Part shown: positions 35,339 through 47,100 of the stretch, piece by piece
Position numbering within the stretch: the stretch's first letter is position 1
How the letters are laid out: every line of letters starts with the position of its first letter
From: Ascaris suum
Lineage: Eukaryota > Nematoda > Chromadorea > Rhabditida > Ascarididae
Length of the DNA: 64,000 bases
NCBI GenBank assembly: GCA_013433145.1
Contig: CM024168.1
Span: 10,858,184 to 10,922,183, forward strand
Direction: 5' to 3'
Made by a program: the position numbers and the translations under genes
Notes under the pieces: model-generated
Databases searched by the model: none
The model's input: the letters and a program-made list of their open reading frames with translations, nothing else
Told to the model about the DNA's origin: nothing

Positions 35339-38300
35339 TGGGATGAACCTAAAGCATCTAGTGCAGAAGCAGAACGTCAAGGTGAGCGCTCACCGGACAA
35401 AAATGACAAAAACGCTGGCAAGGGACAGGTGATCTTTGGATATCTAAGTTCCTTTTTGTTAACATGATCCTTCTATTTGTTTATCGTTGGGTAATGTAAA
35501 TCCATAGAAATTAAAGAATGAAATTCAAATGTATGAGGATTCTTGAAGCGTTGTTGCGTCCAGCAAAAATGGAAACCAAACACAAAATAAACGTGTTATA
35601 AGAGTAAAATGGCATTTTTTATTTGGAAAGTCAGTAAACAGCAGAAATTTCGTCACGCGGCCTGCCTAGAATTCTGAAATTTTGAAGTGAAATGTGCAGC
35701 GATGCATTATGATGACAAATTTTGCAAGGAGCTGGTAGCACGGAGAAGCGACTTTAAAACTGCTATAGTTAATTGAGACTCAGTATCCCTTTAGTTAAAT
35801 TTTCTGAACTCTTTGCTGCAATAATTCCTTCTCTCTATCTGCCACCACTGCGCACTTATCTACTGGGAATTGGATTCAGTCGTTTGTTTGGCGAACATTT
35901 CCGACATGTTTGCATGTTTTCATGATCTAACGATAGACAGTAATGTCAGCAAATAATTGTACTTTTTGAAACTGCTTGAATTTGTAGCAACCGCTGCATT
36001 TTTCAAAAGAGGAATTAGTGGGCTTTCTTATATGTAATACCGATATACTTGTGCTCGCTCACTCCAATGTAGACAATCGGTTGAGTCAGTAAAGATTTTT
36101 ACTCAGCCCGAAACTTTGAGGTTTCAGAGAAGATCTTGACTGTAGATAAAAGGCGTTTACGTATTGCTACTGACATTATGTCACTTCCTCACAAATCAAA
36201 GCACAACGTTTGATTACTAATGGTTAGATGTCAGCTCACATCATTTAGCAACGACAAGTTGTTAATTTTCACTACACTACCATTCACATCGAGGAGATTG
36301 TGCTCTACAGAATGAGGTCATTTAAAAGTTTGATTGTTAAAGATGTGTGCTGGAGCGTTACAGTATGCGAGCAAAATTTTCAAGGCGTTTCTCTGGGATG
36401 TTGCATGTGAAATAAATATTATGCCTAGAAATATTTGACAACGCATATCCTGATGATGCTGTTTGATGACACTTGAATCTACAACGCTGTATTCAACCAT
36501 GAAATAGCTAGAACGGCTAATGGAGCTTTTATGATTCCATTAAAAGATTTTGTAGGCAATTCTTGTTCGGCAATACCATTCTTGGTCGGCCGATCAATGC
36601 TTCTTTGCTCGATCTCTGCATTTAAATCTGTCTCGCTAATGCATTACTAGGTATGCTTCACTATAACTAGGCAACCATCGATCTTCGTAGGGAAAGGATG
36701 ACGATCAGTGGTCGGTGAACTGTGAAGACTTTAATTACGAATTAACTGTGGAAGATTCTGATGGACGCCAAAACAAGAAAGTGAAGCCGTTGATTCTGAA
36801 GGAGGGTGAAAACCTCGAAATCAGTGGCAAAAAGTGAGCTCTACTGGTTTAATTTTGTATACAGTAAATACTACAAAGCCCATCAATTAAAACTTTATTG
36901 TTTATCGAACTAAAACGCCGAAACAGATGCCATTCGTCAAGAATTGAGCCAAGGATTCAAGCACTCCCCCTTCAATGTTCATTCGGTTGACAACTGGCAC
37001 AACGTTCAAAATCTTTTTAGACTTCCACTGACGCACGCATCTCGCTCCAAATTTTTACTCTTCTACCTATGAAAGTGAACCTCGAGTTTTGGACAAGCAA
37101 TCGTCTGAGCGATTGCCGACTAAATATGCAAATGACTGGCTCCCCAGTACACGTGTAGGACACCCAAATATGTCTACCAAGCGACCCTGATTTAAAGCTT
37201 TCTGGAGCTGAATAAGTCCGATACCTCTAAGCACTACTAGACGATATCAAAAATCATTGGAGGCACTGATGAAATCACGAGGGCGTGATTCGCACAACTC
37301 GACTCACTCAACAGTAATCTATAACAGTATCGCAACATTTCTTGCAAGAAAAGAGATGTTTTTGCAGGTTTAAACTTTGTAGCGCTATGACTGGCAATTA
37401 TGGCTTTGCTGAGATTATTGAGGAGGAGAGCAAAATGCCGTTCTACTTGCATTACGAAACTATGGTTAACAGCAAAAAGAGGAAACTCAAAGTGCGTTAT
37501 TCATTATGGTTTTGTTGTTTTGTCGCGCTTGTGTTGCAAGTGAGGGATAGCGGAGGACAGCGAAAAGGTGGCTGAGCAAGGAACGATTTAGAAGTCACCG
37601 GTGATAAATGTGCCTATCATTATCACTTTAATTTAAAGTAAACATCGCAAGTTTTTCCGCGTGAGGATTATAAATAAGCTGGTGGGAGTTAGCTGCTAGA
37701 TCATGCAGTAAACTGCTGTGAGCCGGTCAGGTTGTTAGACACTAGCGTAACGATGAAATACAAATAGCGATTCTATCAGAATGTCATAAAAGAAAGAACT
37801 GACTTATTGGTTCCAACGAAGTGATTGGGATTCCTTCGAGTGCCGCTGAAAGGACTAAACAGCATGTTCCAATTCAGCATCATTTGATACTGAAGTGCGA
37901 GAAATCGTGGGCGAAAACAATTTGCCACTCCCTATTTCCGGACAGTACATCACGCAGTTGCGGCCACTGTGATTGTGATAACTTTGTGTCCCATTGCCAC
38001 TTGCCACTCTCTTTTCGCGCTGTCATTCCCTTCGCTCTTTCTTTCTTGCCTCTAACTCTGCACTCGTGATATTGTGCTCGAGAAGGGAAGTATCAACCTA
38101 ATATTTGTGGAAAGTGGGAAAATAGATAATTTTATTTTCACTGACTGTCACGCTTTGAAGTGACAAAACAGTTTTTTGTAATCGGCAGGAACGATTTGGC
38201 TATTAAAAAATTGAGCCTACATGACCTTCTACACGTGGCGTTATGTTATTTACTCGTCAACAGCCTTTAAACTTCCGCATCGATCCACATTTATCCTGAT

Positions 38301-41300
38301 GTTGTTTGCTCCGCTGATCATTTTGAATGTTTCACAATGCCAGAATGAGAGATGAGGGAAGGGAAGGAGGAAAGCGCGAAGAAAGGGATTTAAATTTGCG
38401 TCAAATCAACATTAATCCCCCAAACAGACACGTATTAAGCTACTTGTGGTTTATGATTGTATTTTATGAAGTAGTTTGTAGTTCATGAATGGATTTAGAG
38501 GGAAAAGTGCAAAGAGTAGTGAGAGGAAGCAACGTGTTTCAAACTATGTTTTTTGAACATTGTCAGCTGATGAAATAAATATCTGATTTTAATCTTTGTA
38601 TATTTCCAAACGTGAAAGATTCGCAAGATAGAGTTCTATCACTGTTGTTTAAGGTGGGATGCCAGGTTCATATCTTAGCTGCAGCTGCAAATCGAACTCA
38701 CATCATACGTCTGATCCAAAGAGGGACCGACACATCATTGCATGTCCGTTACTTTGTCACCGACGCGGTCAGTCCTTATTTGCATTTATGTGGAAGGTGA
38801 AGTATTCAGTGTGCAATGGATATGACGACTTTTATCGTTTAGCAAGTCAATTAAGAAGAAAACAACTCCCATGAAAATCTTAGCTGCACCACACTCCAAC
38901 GTAAAATGCCTCATTTTTTCATAATAATATCATCGCAAGCACATAAAGAGTGAATCGTAAGGGGTTAGTTGACTTAAATCAAGTGAAAAACGTTGAGAAA
39001 ATCCCGAGGTCAATTTGATGCGTTCAGAGTGAGCAGGCAGGATGATGTTATGAACTTGGAACACTGCACTACAGTGATATCAGCATCGGTTGGTAGTGAA
39101 CACGTCCTCCGAACAAATCATATATGTGACTGTAGTGTTCAGTAAGCGATGAACTGCAATTGAATCACATTTGTCCAGAATGCAGTGGGAAATCGTCTAT
39201 AAAACTCCATTAGGTGTCATTGGCTTTGCAGTATGGACCAACGCTATCCGACTTACAGTCGAAGCGCGCCTATCAGAAGTTCACCGTTGGGACAGCGACC
39301 CGGCTGTCTATTGAAAGTCTTAATGCGATCGAGGATTTGCACGCAATTGGATACGTTCATAGAGGTTGGTCTTCTTGGATAATTTCACTAAATTCCAAAG
39401 CCTTTCGATGAGGTTAATCAAAGATCATAACGATGATTATACTTCCAGCTCCTCACACTTTCCTATAACTTTTTGTGTTCCCATCATATTTTTTTGGAGT
39501 ACATCCATAGCATCCAACATTGTAATCTGTTGACAGTCTTATGCACTTCTGGTGTCCTATCTTCGTGTATCGCAGCACATTTTGCGCTTTCAACGTTTCA
39601 ATTAAATGCCCACGTTTTCTTTTCGCTCTTAGATTGTAAGGATCTTCGTTCAATTGCGATATGAGCGCGGATTCGAAGTGAACTGATTATCCCATTTTTG
39701 CGTCTTTGTGTTGTTCTGTTTTAAAACTTTCATCCTTCATTTGATATCTGCTACTTTGTTTATTTCTTATAGACATACGGCCGACATCGTTTATCATTGG
39801 CAGAGGTGCATTCGAGAGTCAGATATACTTGATCAATTTTGGTTGCGTCCGCAAATTCCGAACAAAGGATGGAAAAATAATGTAAACCAATTTAATTAAT
39901 TCACAGATAAGGAAAAACATTATCAATTGCACTATCTCTATTGTAAATTATTGCTCTTCTCTAATACAACTAAACTACCATCATGATTATCCTTCGCTCG
40001 ACATGATGAGAAGTGCTAAAATCCTCTGCTCAAATAATTCTCATCATAAGGTTGAAAACATATAAAGCAGCCGGTTTTTAACCCAGTGCCTGCGGCTTAC
40101 TTCACTGAATTAGATAAGTTTGATTTCTATTACTAACACGCCATTTATATTACAATTTACGATAAAAGGTCGCTCTATTCTACAAGAGTTGCTTATTTCC
40201 TGTAAAACTTTCAACTCGTAAAAAAGAGTGAGCAGCAGAAAATATGCGTTTTCGGTTATTCGGAGTGATTTTCAATACAATGTGGTTTCACGATATTCTC
40301 GGCTAACATGAGGGATCGCCGAGCACGTAAAAATACCAGTGGAACAGGAACATTAATATGCTGTACAATTTATAGCCCTGCTCGCTCATACGCACCGTTT
40401 GTGAGTTCAGTTCGTTATGCATCACGAGCGTGTCATGATCGTCTGGAGTGCGCACGCAAAGACGATCTCGAAAGCTGGCTTTTTATGAGTGTCGAATTCT
40501 ACCACATAAATATCCTCAGTTGGCGCTCGATGAGCAACCTTGCAGAAATTCGCCGCGAAAAGGAAGCTTTCATGAGTGAACGAGGTGTGCACGTTCCTAC
40601 TGGCTAAGTGAAGTGAACAGTTTATAATGGTTAGATACGTTCCGAAAGAGAGATGTTCTGAAAAAAATGCAGAAAAAACCGAATCCAGAGAGAATCTTCA
40701 TGTCCATTGTTTTGATTCTACCCTACAATCGACTAGTAAATATTTTGATTTGAAAGCAGCGACTGCTTCGCTTTTTCGTTTCGCAATCTACTCTTTTATC
40801 CCTTGACATCCCACATATGTGCATGGTTGTTGATCATCGGCTCATTACTGAGATGGACTTGCTTAAACGAATAAATTGAACTCAGTCAAATTAATTGAAA
40901 TAAATTCCATCAAGCAATATCAAACTATTCGAGTTTGGCCATTTGTGAGAGGCGACAGCTTTATGCACGCTGGTGCACCTGTGCCACTTCATGCAAGTAC
41001 CCCACTAGTCCCTATATGCAAATGTTTTGTTTAACGGCTTCCCTGAAGTAGCCAGCGAGAGATTCGCCGAACTCAACGTTCCTTATATGTGCGACGTAAA
41101 TGCGCTTTTAAGAGCAGCTCCTCGACTTTTCACTTTTGCTTAGTCAAAGTTCTCTAGAAATTCGAAGTATCGTTTCCTACCACTTACCATTCAATATCGC
41201 ACTCCCACCATCCAACGTGGACAGCAGCCCGGTCAGCGATGTAATTACATTACTCCGTTAGGATGCTCATTGTTCGGTGTCGAACCGCAATTCTCTCTCG

Positions 41301-44300
41301 CTGAGGCCTCTCGGAGTCATCTCTGAAAGGAGCCTGCGCTCAAACTCCCCAAGCTCCTCATTTCTGTGAAAAATGTTGAAAAAAGGTCTTGCCATCGGGA
41401 ACCCAAACATTAACATTCGATTATTTGAACTCTTTGTTTTCATATGACCAATGCAACCCTCAACACTGATGCACAAAAGAGGAATTTTCCAATATTCCTG
41501 GTCCATGAGTGTTCATTTGCAGCACAATCCTTATCACAAAAGCACTGTGAATTGTGACATTCCCTTGTGTTTGGAGTCGAGCATGCCAACATATACGGTG
41601 GTAATATGCCTTTTGGATGTTAGCCTCAATTCTGCATCAAATCAGCTCCACTCATCAAAGGGATACGCCAAAGCGTCGGTTTTTCAAAAGAAATGCTAAT
41701 CTGCCGCAGTTCCATCCCAACACAATACAGCACTATAACATGATCAATATAAAGACCGTTTCGTGATAAAAGCAAACGTTTTCCGACTGTCTATCCCCAC
41801 TATGGTCCTAGGATCCCCTCCTGCGAGGGAGCTCCAAAACCACGCTCCCAGTGAGATCCCCATGGGCATGGAAAGCTCCAATGCAATCACGATGAGGATT
41901 ATCTATGAAGCAATATGGCGAAACTACCCTTTTCGTCCTCCCGCGGGTGCCCTTTCATACACTAACGACTAGATCAGCTTCAATACGGGCGTCCGAAAGG
42001 GGAGGGGAATGAGCAGAACTCTGCATATCATGGACCGTTCATGCCTCCAGCACTCATGCATATCTTGTGGATGGTGTGCAGAAGTAAGAGCTCAGACGGG
42101 CTCGCGTCATCCTGCACCCGGAAGTTTTCCACCAGCATCTTATCATGCAAGAATAGTAATGGACGGTGAGAAGTTTTACTTCCTTTTTCTATTAGTCGTG
42201 ACTAGCTTTTTACGTTACTCATGGGGTTGGATTATTCGAAACTGCGAAGCATGCCGACTGGATTAGAAAAAACCGTTTTGAAATGAGACCGTCCAAAGAG
42301 AGACGTAATGGATAAGAAACTCGCTCTTAGGCGCATCAGGTAGACAGCAGGAAGGTGATGGATGACGGTCTCCTCATGTGCTGTCAAGCGGATAAAAAAA
42401 TACTTTCAATAAAAGTAATGAACAACTAGAAAGCGACGTCGCACCACTCTACACCGAACTTTTTCACCAGCATTTTATCATGCAGTAGTAATGGATGGTG
42501 AAAAGTTTTACTTCCTTTTCTACTAGTCATGACTGCACCTCCTGTCATACCTTCCATGACTATGCAGATAAAGTGGCGCCAGACCGAACCTACAGTATTT
42601 CACTATGCGCCTATCTTGTGCAAATGGTTAGAATCTTCTGATGTATGCGCATTTGGAATTTTTTTGTTGGACTAAAAGAGGTTTTTGAAATGTTAAATTC
42701 GTTCATGCATACCGTAGAAATCAAGAAGAACGTTATACGACAAGAAAAGAGTGAACTTTGCGGGACTGCAATGAAAAAAAGTGATGTAAATGACCGTTTT
42801 GATACTAATATTGCTTCTCGTATAAAAGCGTCATTATAGGTGCGAGAGCGTTGAGGATGGATTGCCTTTCACTTCCGCCGCGACTGCCATCTGCAGTAAC
42901 AGAGATTTCATCGCTTCGCTATGAAACGACTCCCAACTATGAGGCACTGAGAGAAATTTTCAAAAAACACCTGGAGACGAAGAGCTTCAAGGTAACCTTT
43001 ACTTCTATGGCTTTTTTCTCAAGATTTTGCACGTTTATAGGCGCATAGATCGTTCGTCGCGTCGTTTTTGTTAATAATAGCCTATATCATTCGAAATTCT
43101 CTGAAAGAAAAAATATACAGTAGTGCCGTTAGTAGGTGACGCAAATCGGAGACGACGTCATTTAAACCGAAACAAAAATTAACGCGCTAACAGCAAAAAA
43201 CATAAACCGAAACAAAATTCGTTGTAACGATTGCGAAGGGTTAGCTAATCTCGTGGAGTGGTAATATTATCGCTGCGCACATCTCTATGTCTAAAATGAC
43301 TGGTCCTACAAATGCTTTCAAGCGCCACATTTCGAAATTGAATACTTATCTGGACTTCTAGGAACGCATGAAATCGTGGGGTAAACTTTTGAAAAAAGTG
43401 CAGTGAAAAAGGAACAGCAATTCCAGGTAACGCATGTAGCAAATATCGTAGTCCTGGTCCTTTTAGATTATCAAGTGAAATTACGTGACAAACACTGTAC
43501 AGGACGTATCTGAAATAATAACAAAACTGCTCAAATTTGCAATAACCTTCAAATTACAAGTCGTAAATGCAATTTTTAATGCGATCATTTCATAGTTATT
43601 TTATACTCAGAGTTACCTCTAAATGCATGCTGTTTGTGGAAGTCTGCATGGGCAAACCGTAAGGACGGGTAACATGAATTGCGTTAGGACGTTGCAGAAA
43701 CACAATTAGATTATGGAGTTTAGATCTTGAAACCTTGTGATAAAATGGCTTTAAAAGTGCTCGTTGGATATGCATTTTGCACAAAGTGGATAGGCTGGTT
43801 TGTTGATTGATGCCAATTGTTTATGATAAGGATCACGGGGACAGGATGGGGATAGCAATCTGAAGTTGATGAGCATTCAGAATGGGAGCAGCATAAGGAA
43901 TGTAAACGTTGCCATCAGAATGAGATAGAAACGGATGTTCTTCTTAAGATAAGATCGAAATGGGATTGGATTTCGACAACGACTGCTGAGAGTATGGATA
44001 ATGCCGCACGTCAGGCAACTAATCTTGATCCGCCCAAGAACAATTAATCAACTAATATTCCGACAGCTGACGAGCATAGGCATAAGTGAAAGGAAGGCGA
44101 GCTCTTCGTTTCTATAAGTAGACTGTAAGAAAATACTCAGAATTGTAATGGTTCACCTTGCAATGAGTTTCTTGTTTGCTTTGCATTGCTGGAAGATTGC
44201 ATTAAAAGAAATTTTGCATTAACAGACTGCTAAATCATCGAAGTGGATCTTTGAGTACGTGAGTCCGTTGCGGTAATATTGCAACGCATTATTGCGCAAT

Positions 44301-44464
44301 GTTATTGTAATGCACTAAAGGCTTTTTCAATAATTGGTCAATTTCAACTCGTTCTACGAATGTTCAACGTCGTCTTTCGGGTTAACAGTGCAACGATCGT
44401 AGGTCTGAAGGTGTTTCGTCGATATATTTCCAAAAGAAAGATCGACGATCCCAAGTGGAAATGA
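35339..44464 (+). CDS. CK1/TTBK-like kinase-domain protein, predicted pseudokinase
   Basis: Exons in matching phase: 35,339-35,428; 36,691-36,833; 37,368-37,491; 38,666-38,767; 39,232-39,364; 39,773-39,881; 40,376-40,584 (donor could be 40,575); 42,840-42,991; tentative last exon 44,411-44,464. The reading follows a CK1-family domain: degenerate Gly-loop (TGNYGFAEI), hinge region (YGPTLSDLQSKRAYQ), helix E (IEDLHAIGYVHR), catalytic loop HRDIRPTSF, INFGCVRKF in place of DFG, RYAS, RKDDLESWLF and the C-lobe end (RYETTPNYEALREIF). Catalytic residues look lost: His in the VAIK-lysine position (FYLHYE), Arg for the catalytic-loop Lys, Ser for Asn, and Asn for the DFG Asp. Only the HRD Asp remains. 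The N-terminus is charged and low-complexity, and the start Met is not located. This group is greatly expanded in nematodes. The function here is inferred to be non-catalytic. Confidence 0.82.
42121..42532. repeat. pair of about 80-bp direct repeats in a kinase-gene intron
   Basis: Copies at 42,121-42,204 and 42,456-42,532 share TTTTC(C/A)CCAGCAT, TTATCATGCA, AGTAATGGA and AAGTTTTACTTCCTTTT(C)TA in the same order. Each copy has a short internal inverted repeat (TTTTTCACC...GGTGAAAAG in the second). They may be remnants of a small non-autonomous element. Confidence 0.7.
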
Positions 44465-45654
44465 GTTTTGTGTTGAAAAATGCTTCAATGAGCTGAACAA
44501 GCAATATCATCATAGGGAAATAAGTGCATCAATGCTGCAATAACGATGTCGCTTAAGCATTGCAAATGAAGTGAGCTTGATGGAAGTCTTTAGAAATGTG
44601 ACATTTTCTCGGAAATAAGCATTTAATAAATGCAGACAAATGCCTAGCTAGGCGAAGGCAATGCGAAGAAAGCAAACGTTGAAGTCTACTAACTACATTC
44701 GCGTTGCCGCATTCAAGCTGCATTATTCGACTTTTCATTCACATGGACTTATAGCTGGACATGATGATTCATTTGTAGCATAATAAAAACCCGGCGAAGG
44801 TCGATGTGTGCGTTCTTATGCGTCCTTCGCCTCATACCATCATCTGATATTGCATGTATTACAACCATTCGCCACAACAGCATACTCTATCGGTCACTGA
44901 TGTGCTTTTGCAGCAGGAATGCTTTTGCTGGATTGAAATTCTTCCGCGAAATCTGGTCATGAACACACTGTGTCCGTCAGTTAGTGAGGAGGAATGCTCT
45001 GTTCACATACGTGTTCTTAATAGTCACTCCGTTTGCAGGTTGAGCGATGCAATCGAGCTTCTTCCATGACTCGCCTATGGTCACTTCGTCCTCCATCCGC
45101 TGCTTGACTTTCGCTGCCTATAAGTAAAAGCTTCGAAGCAGATGCTGTGGCAAAATGCAACAAAGCACAGTAGCCGTAACGGCAATATCAGCGAATCTAG
45201 CACTTGCTTGGTGGAGGATACTAGAGCGTCGAAGCGGTAGATAATATGAGGGACGAAACCGGACAGTCCTACCCCAGTATTTTTCAACATTCATAAAGCA
45301 ATTGCTAACATTAGTTGCTAGCCGAGGGAAATGGTGGGTAATATGGGGATCGAAATTGTGGAGTGGTACCTCACTATTTTCGAATATTCGTTAAACGGTT
45401 GACATTAACATTTGCTAGCCAAAGGAATTTTCCTCGTCCGAACAGCTGTGCGGAAACATGTACGTCTGAAAATTTTCGTTCGCCGCACTTGTACCAGCAC
45501 GACTGGTGTCGCAGACATTTGTGCCCCTGAAACGTGTGCTCCCGGAAAATCATTCAGGGCTCGGAAGGATTCAGGGGAAGGGGAACGTCCCAACTTTGCT
45601 TTTCCTTATGGGCTGATTGCTGGATGCAAAACTTTGAATGAATAGGAGTGCATC
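44465..45654. other. interval without a secure gene
   Basis: An open stretch at 44,854-45,069, following a TTTTGCAG site at 44,914, and a GC-richer open stretch at 45,412-45,645 are the only coding-like pieces. Neither has matching splice sites on both sides. The second ends where the minisatellite begins. Confidence 0.35.
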
Positions 45655-47100
45655 AAAAAGTTGATGGAATATTTCGCTCTTTTAAACCGTAAAAGGATGA
45701 ACGAAATGGTTTATTGCGTCCTTCTAAATACGAAAAATAGGAAAGATTGTACAAAGTACGTCTTTTCAGTCGGTGAAACGACGTGAAGGTTGCAACTTTT
45801 AACGGTTAAAACAATGACGAAATTAGCCAATCTGCACTGTTTTTAAACTTTTAGAAAGAGATCTTTCTGGAACCTGAAAGAATGGGCATTTCGAGACTTC
45901 GAGGAATGGAGCGCCCTTCTTCAAGTTGCGCTTTTTGTTCTGCTAGAAGCCTTCATGACAATAGGATTCGTTCTTTCAAGCCATGAATTCAAAAATAGCT
46001 ACTCTTAAAACAAAGAAAGAATTGACTTATTTGCGTAACTTTTAATAGTCGAATGGTTGAAAAGATTCCATTAGTTGTGCTTCCTCTAGTCGTTAAAACA
46101 GTGGAAGGATTGCTTTATTTGGGCTCTTTTTAACTTTCAAGAATCAAAAAATTGCACAAATTGCGCCTTCTAAAAGAACTGAAAGAAACGGGATGATTGC
46201 ATGAATTGCGCCCAAGATTGAGAAGACTGCAGATGTTGTGCTCGTTAAACCTCTAAAATATCCAGAAAGTTGCACATTTTCCGCAACTTTCGACAGCTAA
46301 AGAATGACAACATTCGACAAATTGCTCCCTTTTTAACAGCTGAAATAGAGGAAAGTTCGCACAAAATGTACTCTTTTGAATGTTGAAAGAAGCGAAAGAT
46401 TTGTTCAATTGCACGCGTTTCAAGAGCTCAAAGACAGAGCAGTTTTGACAAATTGCACCGTTGCTAACATTTAGAGGAATGATAAAATTCCACACACGGC
46501 GTCCTTTTTAATTTAAAGCGATCAAAAATTGCTTCAGTTGTGCGCGTTTAAAAGTTATTTTTACTTTCTGTTTCGAAATTCGCCTTCAGCTTTTTATTGA
46601 TTTCGCACTTTTCAAAGCTGAGATGATCCCACTAATTGTGCTTCTTTATTCGTTAAAATGTTCGGGAGGTCGTTTCAAATCTGCTCTCTTTGAGAGTTCG
46701 AAGATTGTAACGATTTTGCAAATTGAGACATTCCAACAGCTGAAAGTGTGGAAACATGACTGAAAATTTCGACGCTCTCGACCGTTTAAGCGATGAAAAG
46801 GTTCTCTTCAAATGTCTCCCTCTAAACACTTTGAATTTAGTGCGCTTTCTTCGATGAAAAAGACGTTAACCCCGGAACGTTAAAAAGACAGTTCCTAGTT
46901 TGCGCAGTCTTGTTATTTCGTGGAACTTTCACCCAGCACCGGAATCCGGATTGAAAGTTAAAAGATGTTAGTGTCTGCAGAACTGGTGCCATTTCCACTG
47001 TTGAAGAAATGGAAATACTACGCAAAACGCGACCTTTTTCATTGTTAAAAGAGCGGGAGGTATGCATAAATTGCCCAGCATCGAATTACGGTCAACTATA
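45655..47100. repeat. highly diverged minisatellite, period about 44 bp
   Basis: A recurring unit approximated by AAATTGCGCTCTTTTAAC, then a purine-rich GCTGAAAGAATGGAAAGATTGC part, repeats at spacings of 40-45 bp. Clear unit starts lie near 46,318, 46,363, 46,406, 46,450, 46,495 and 46,535, and also near 46,159 and 46,204, with similar units from 45,711 and on to about 47,060. Individual copies differ at many positions, so the array is old. I estimate about 30 units. No long frame crosses it. Confidence 0.75.
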
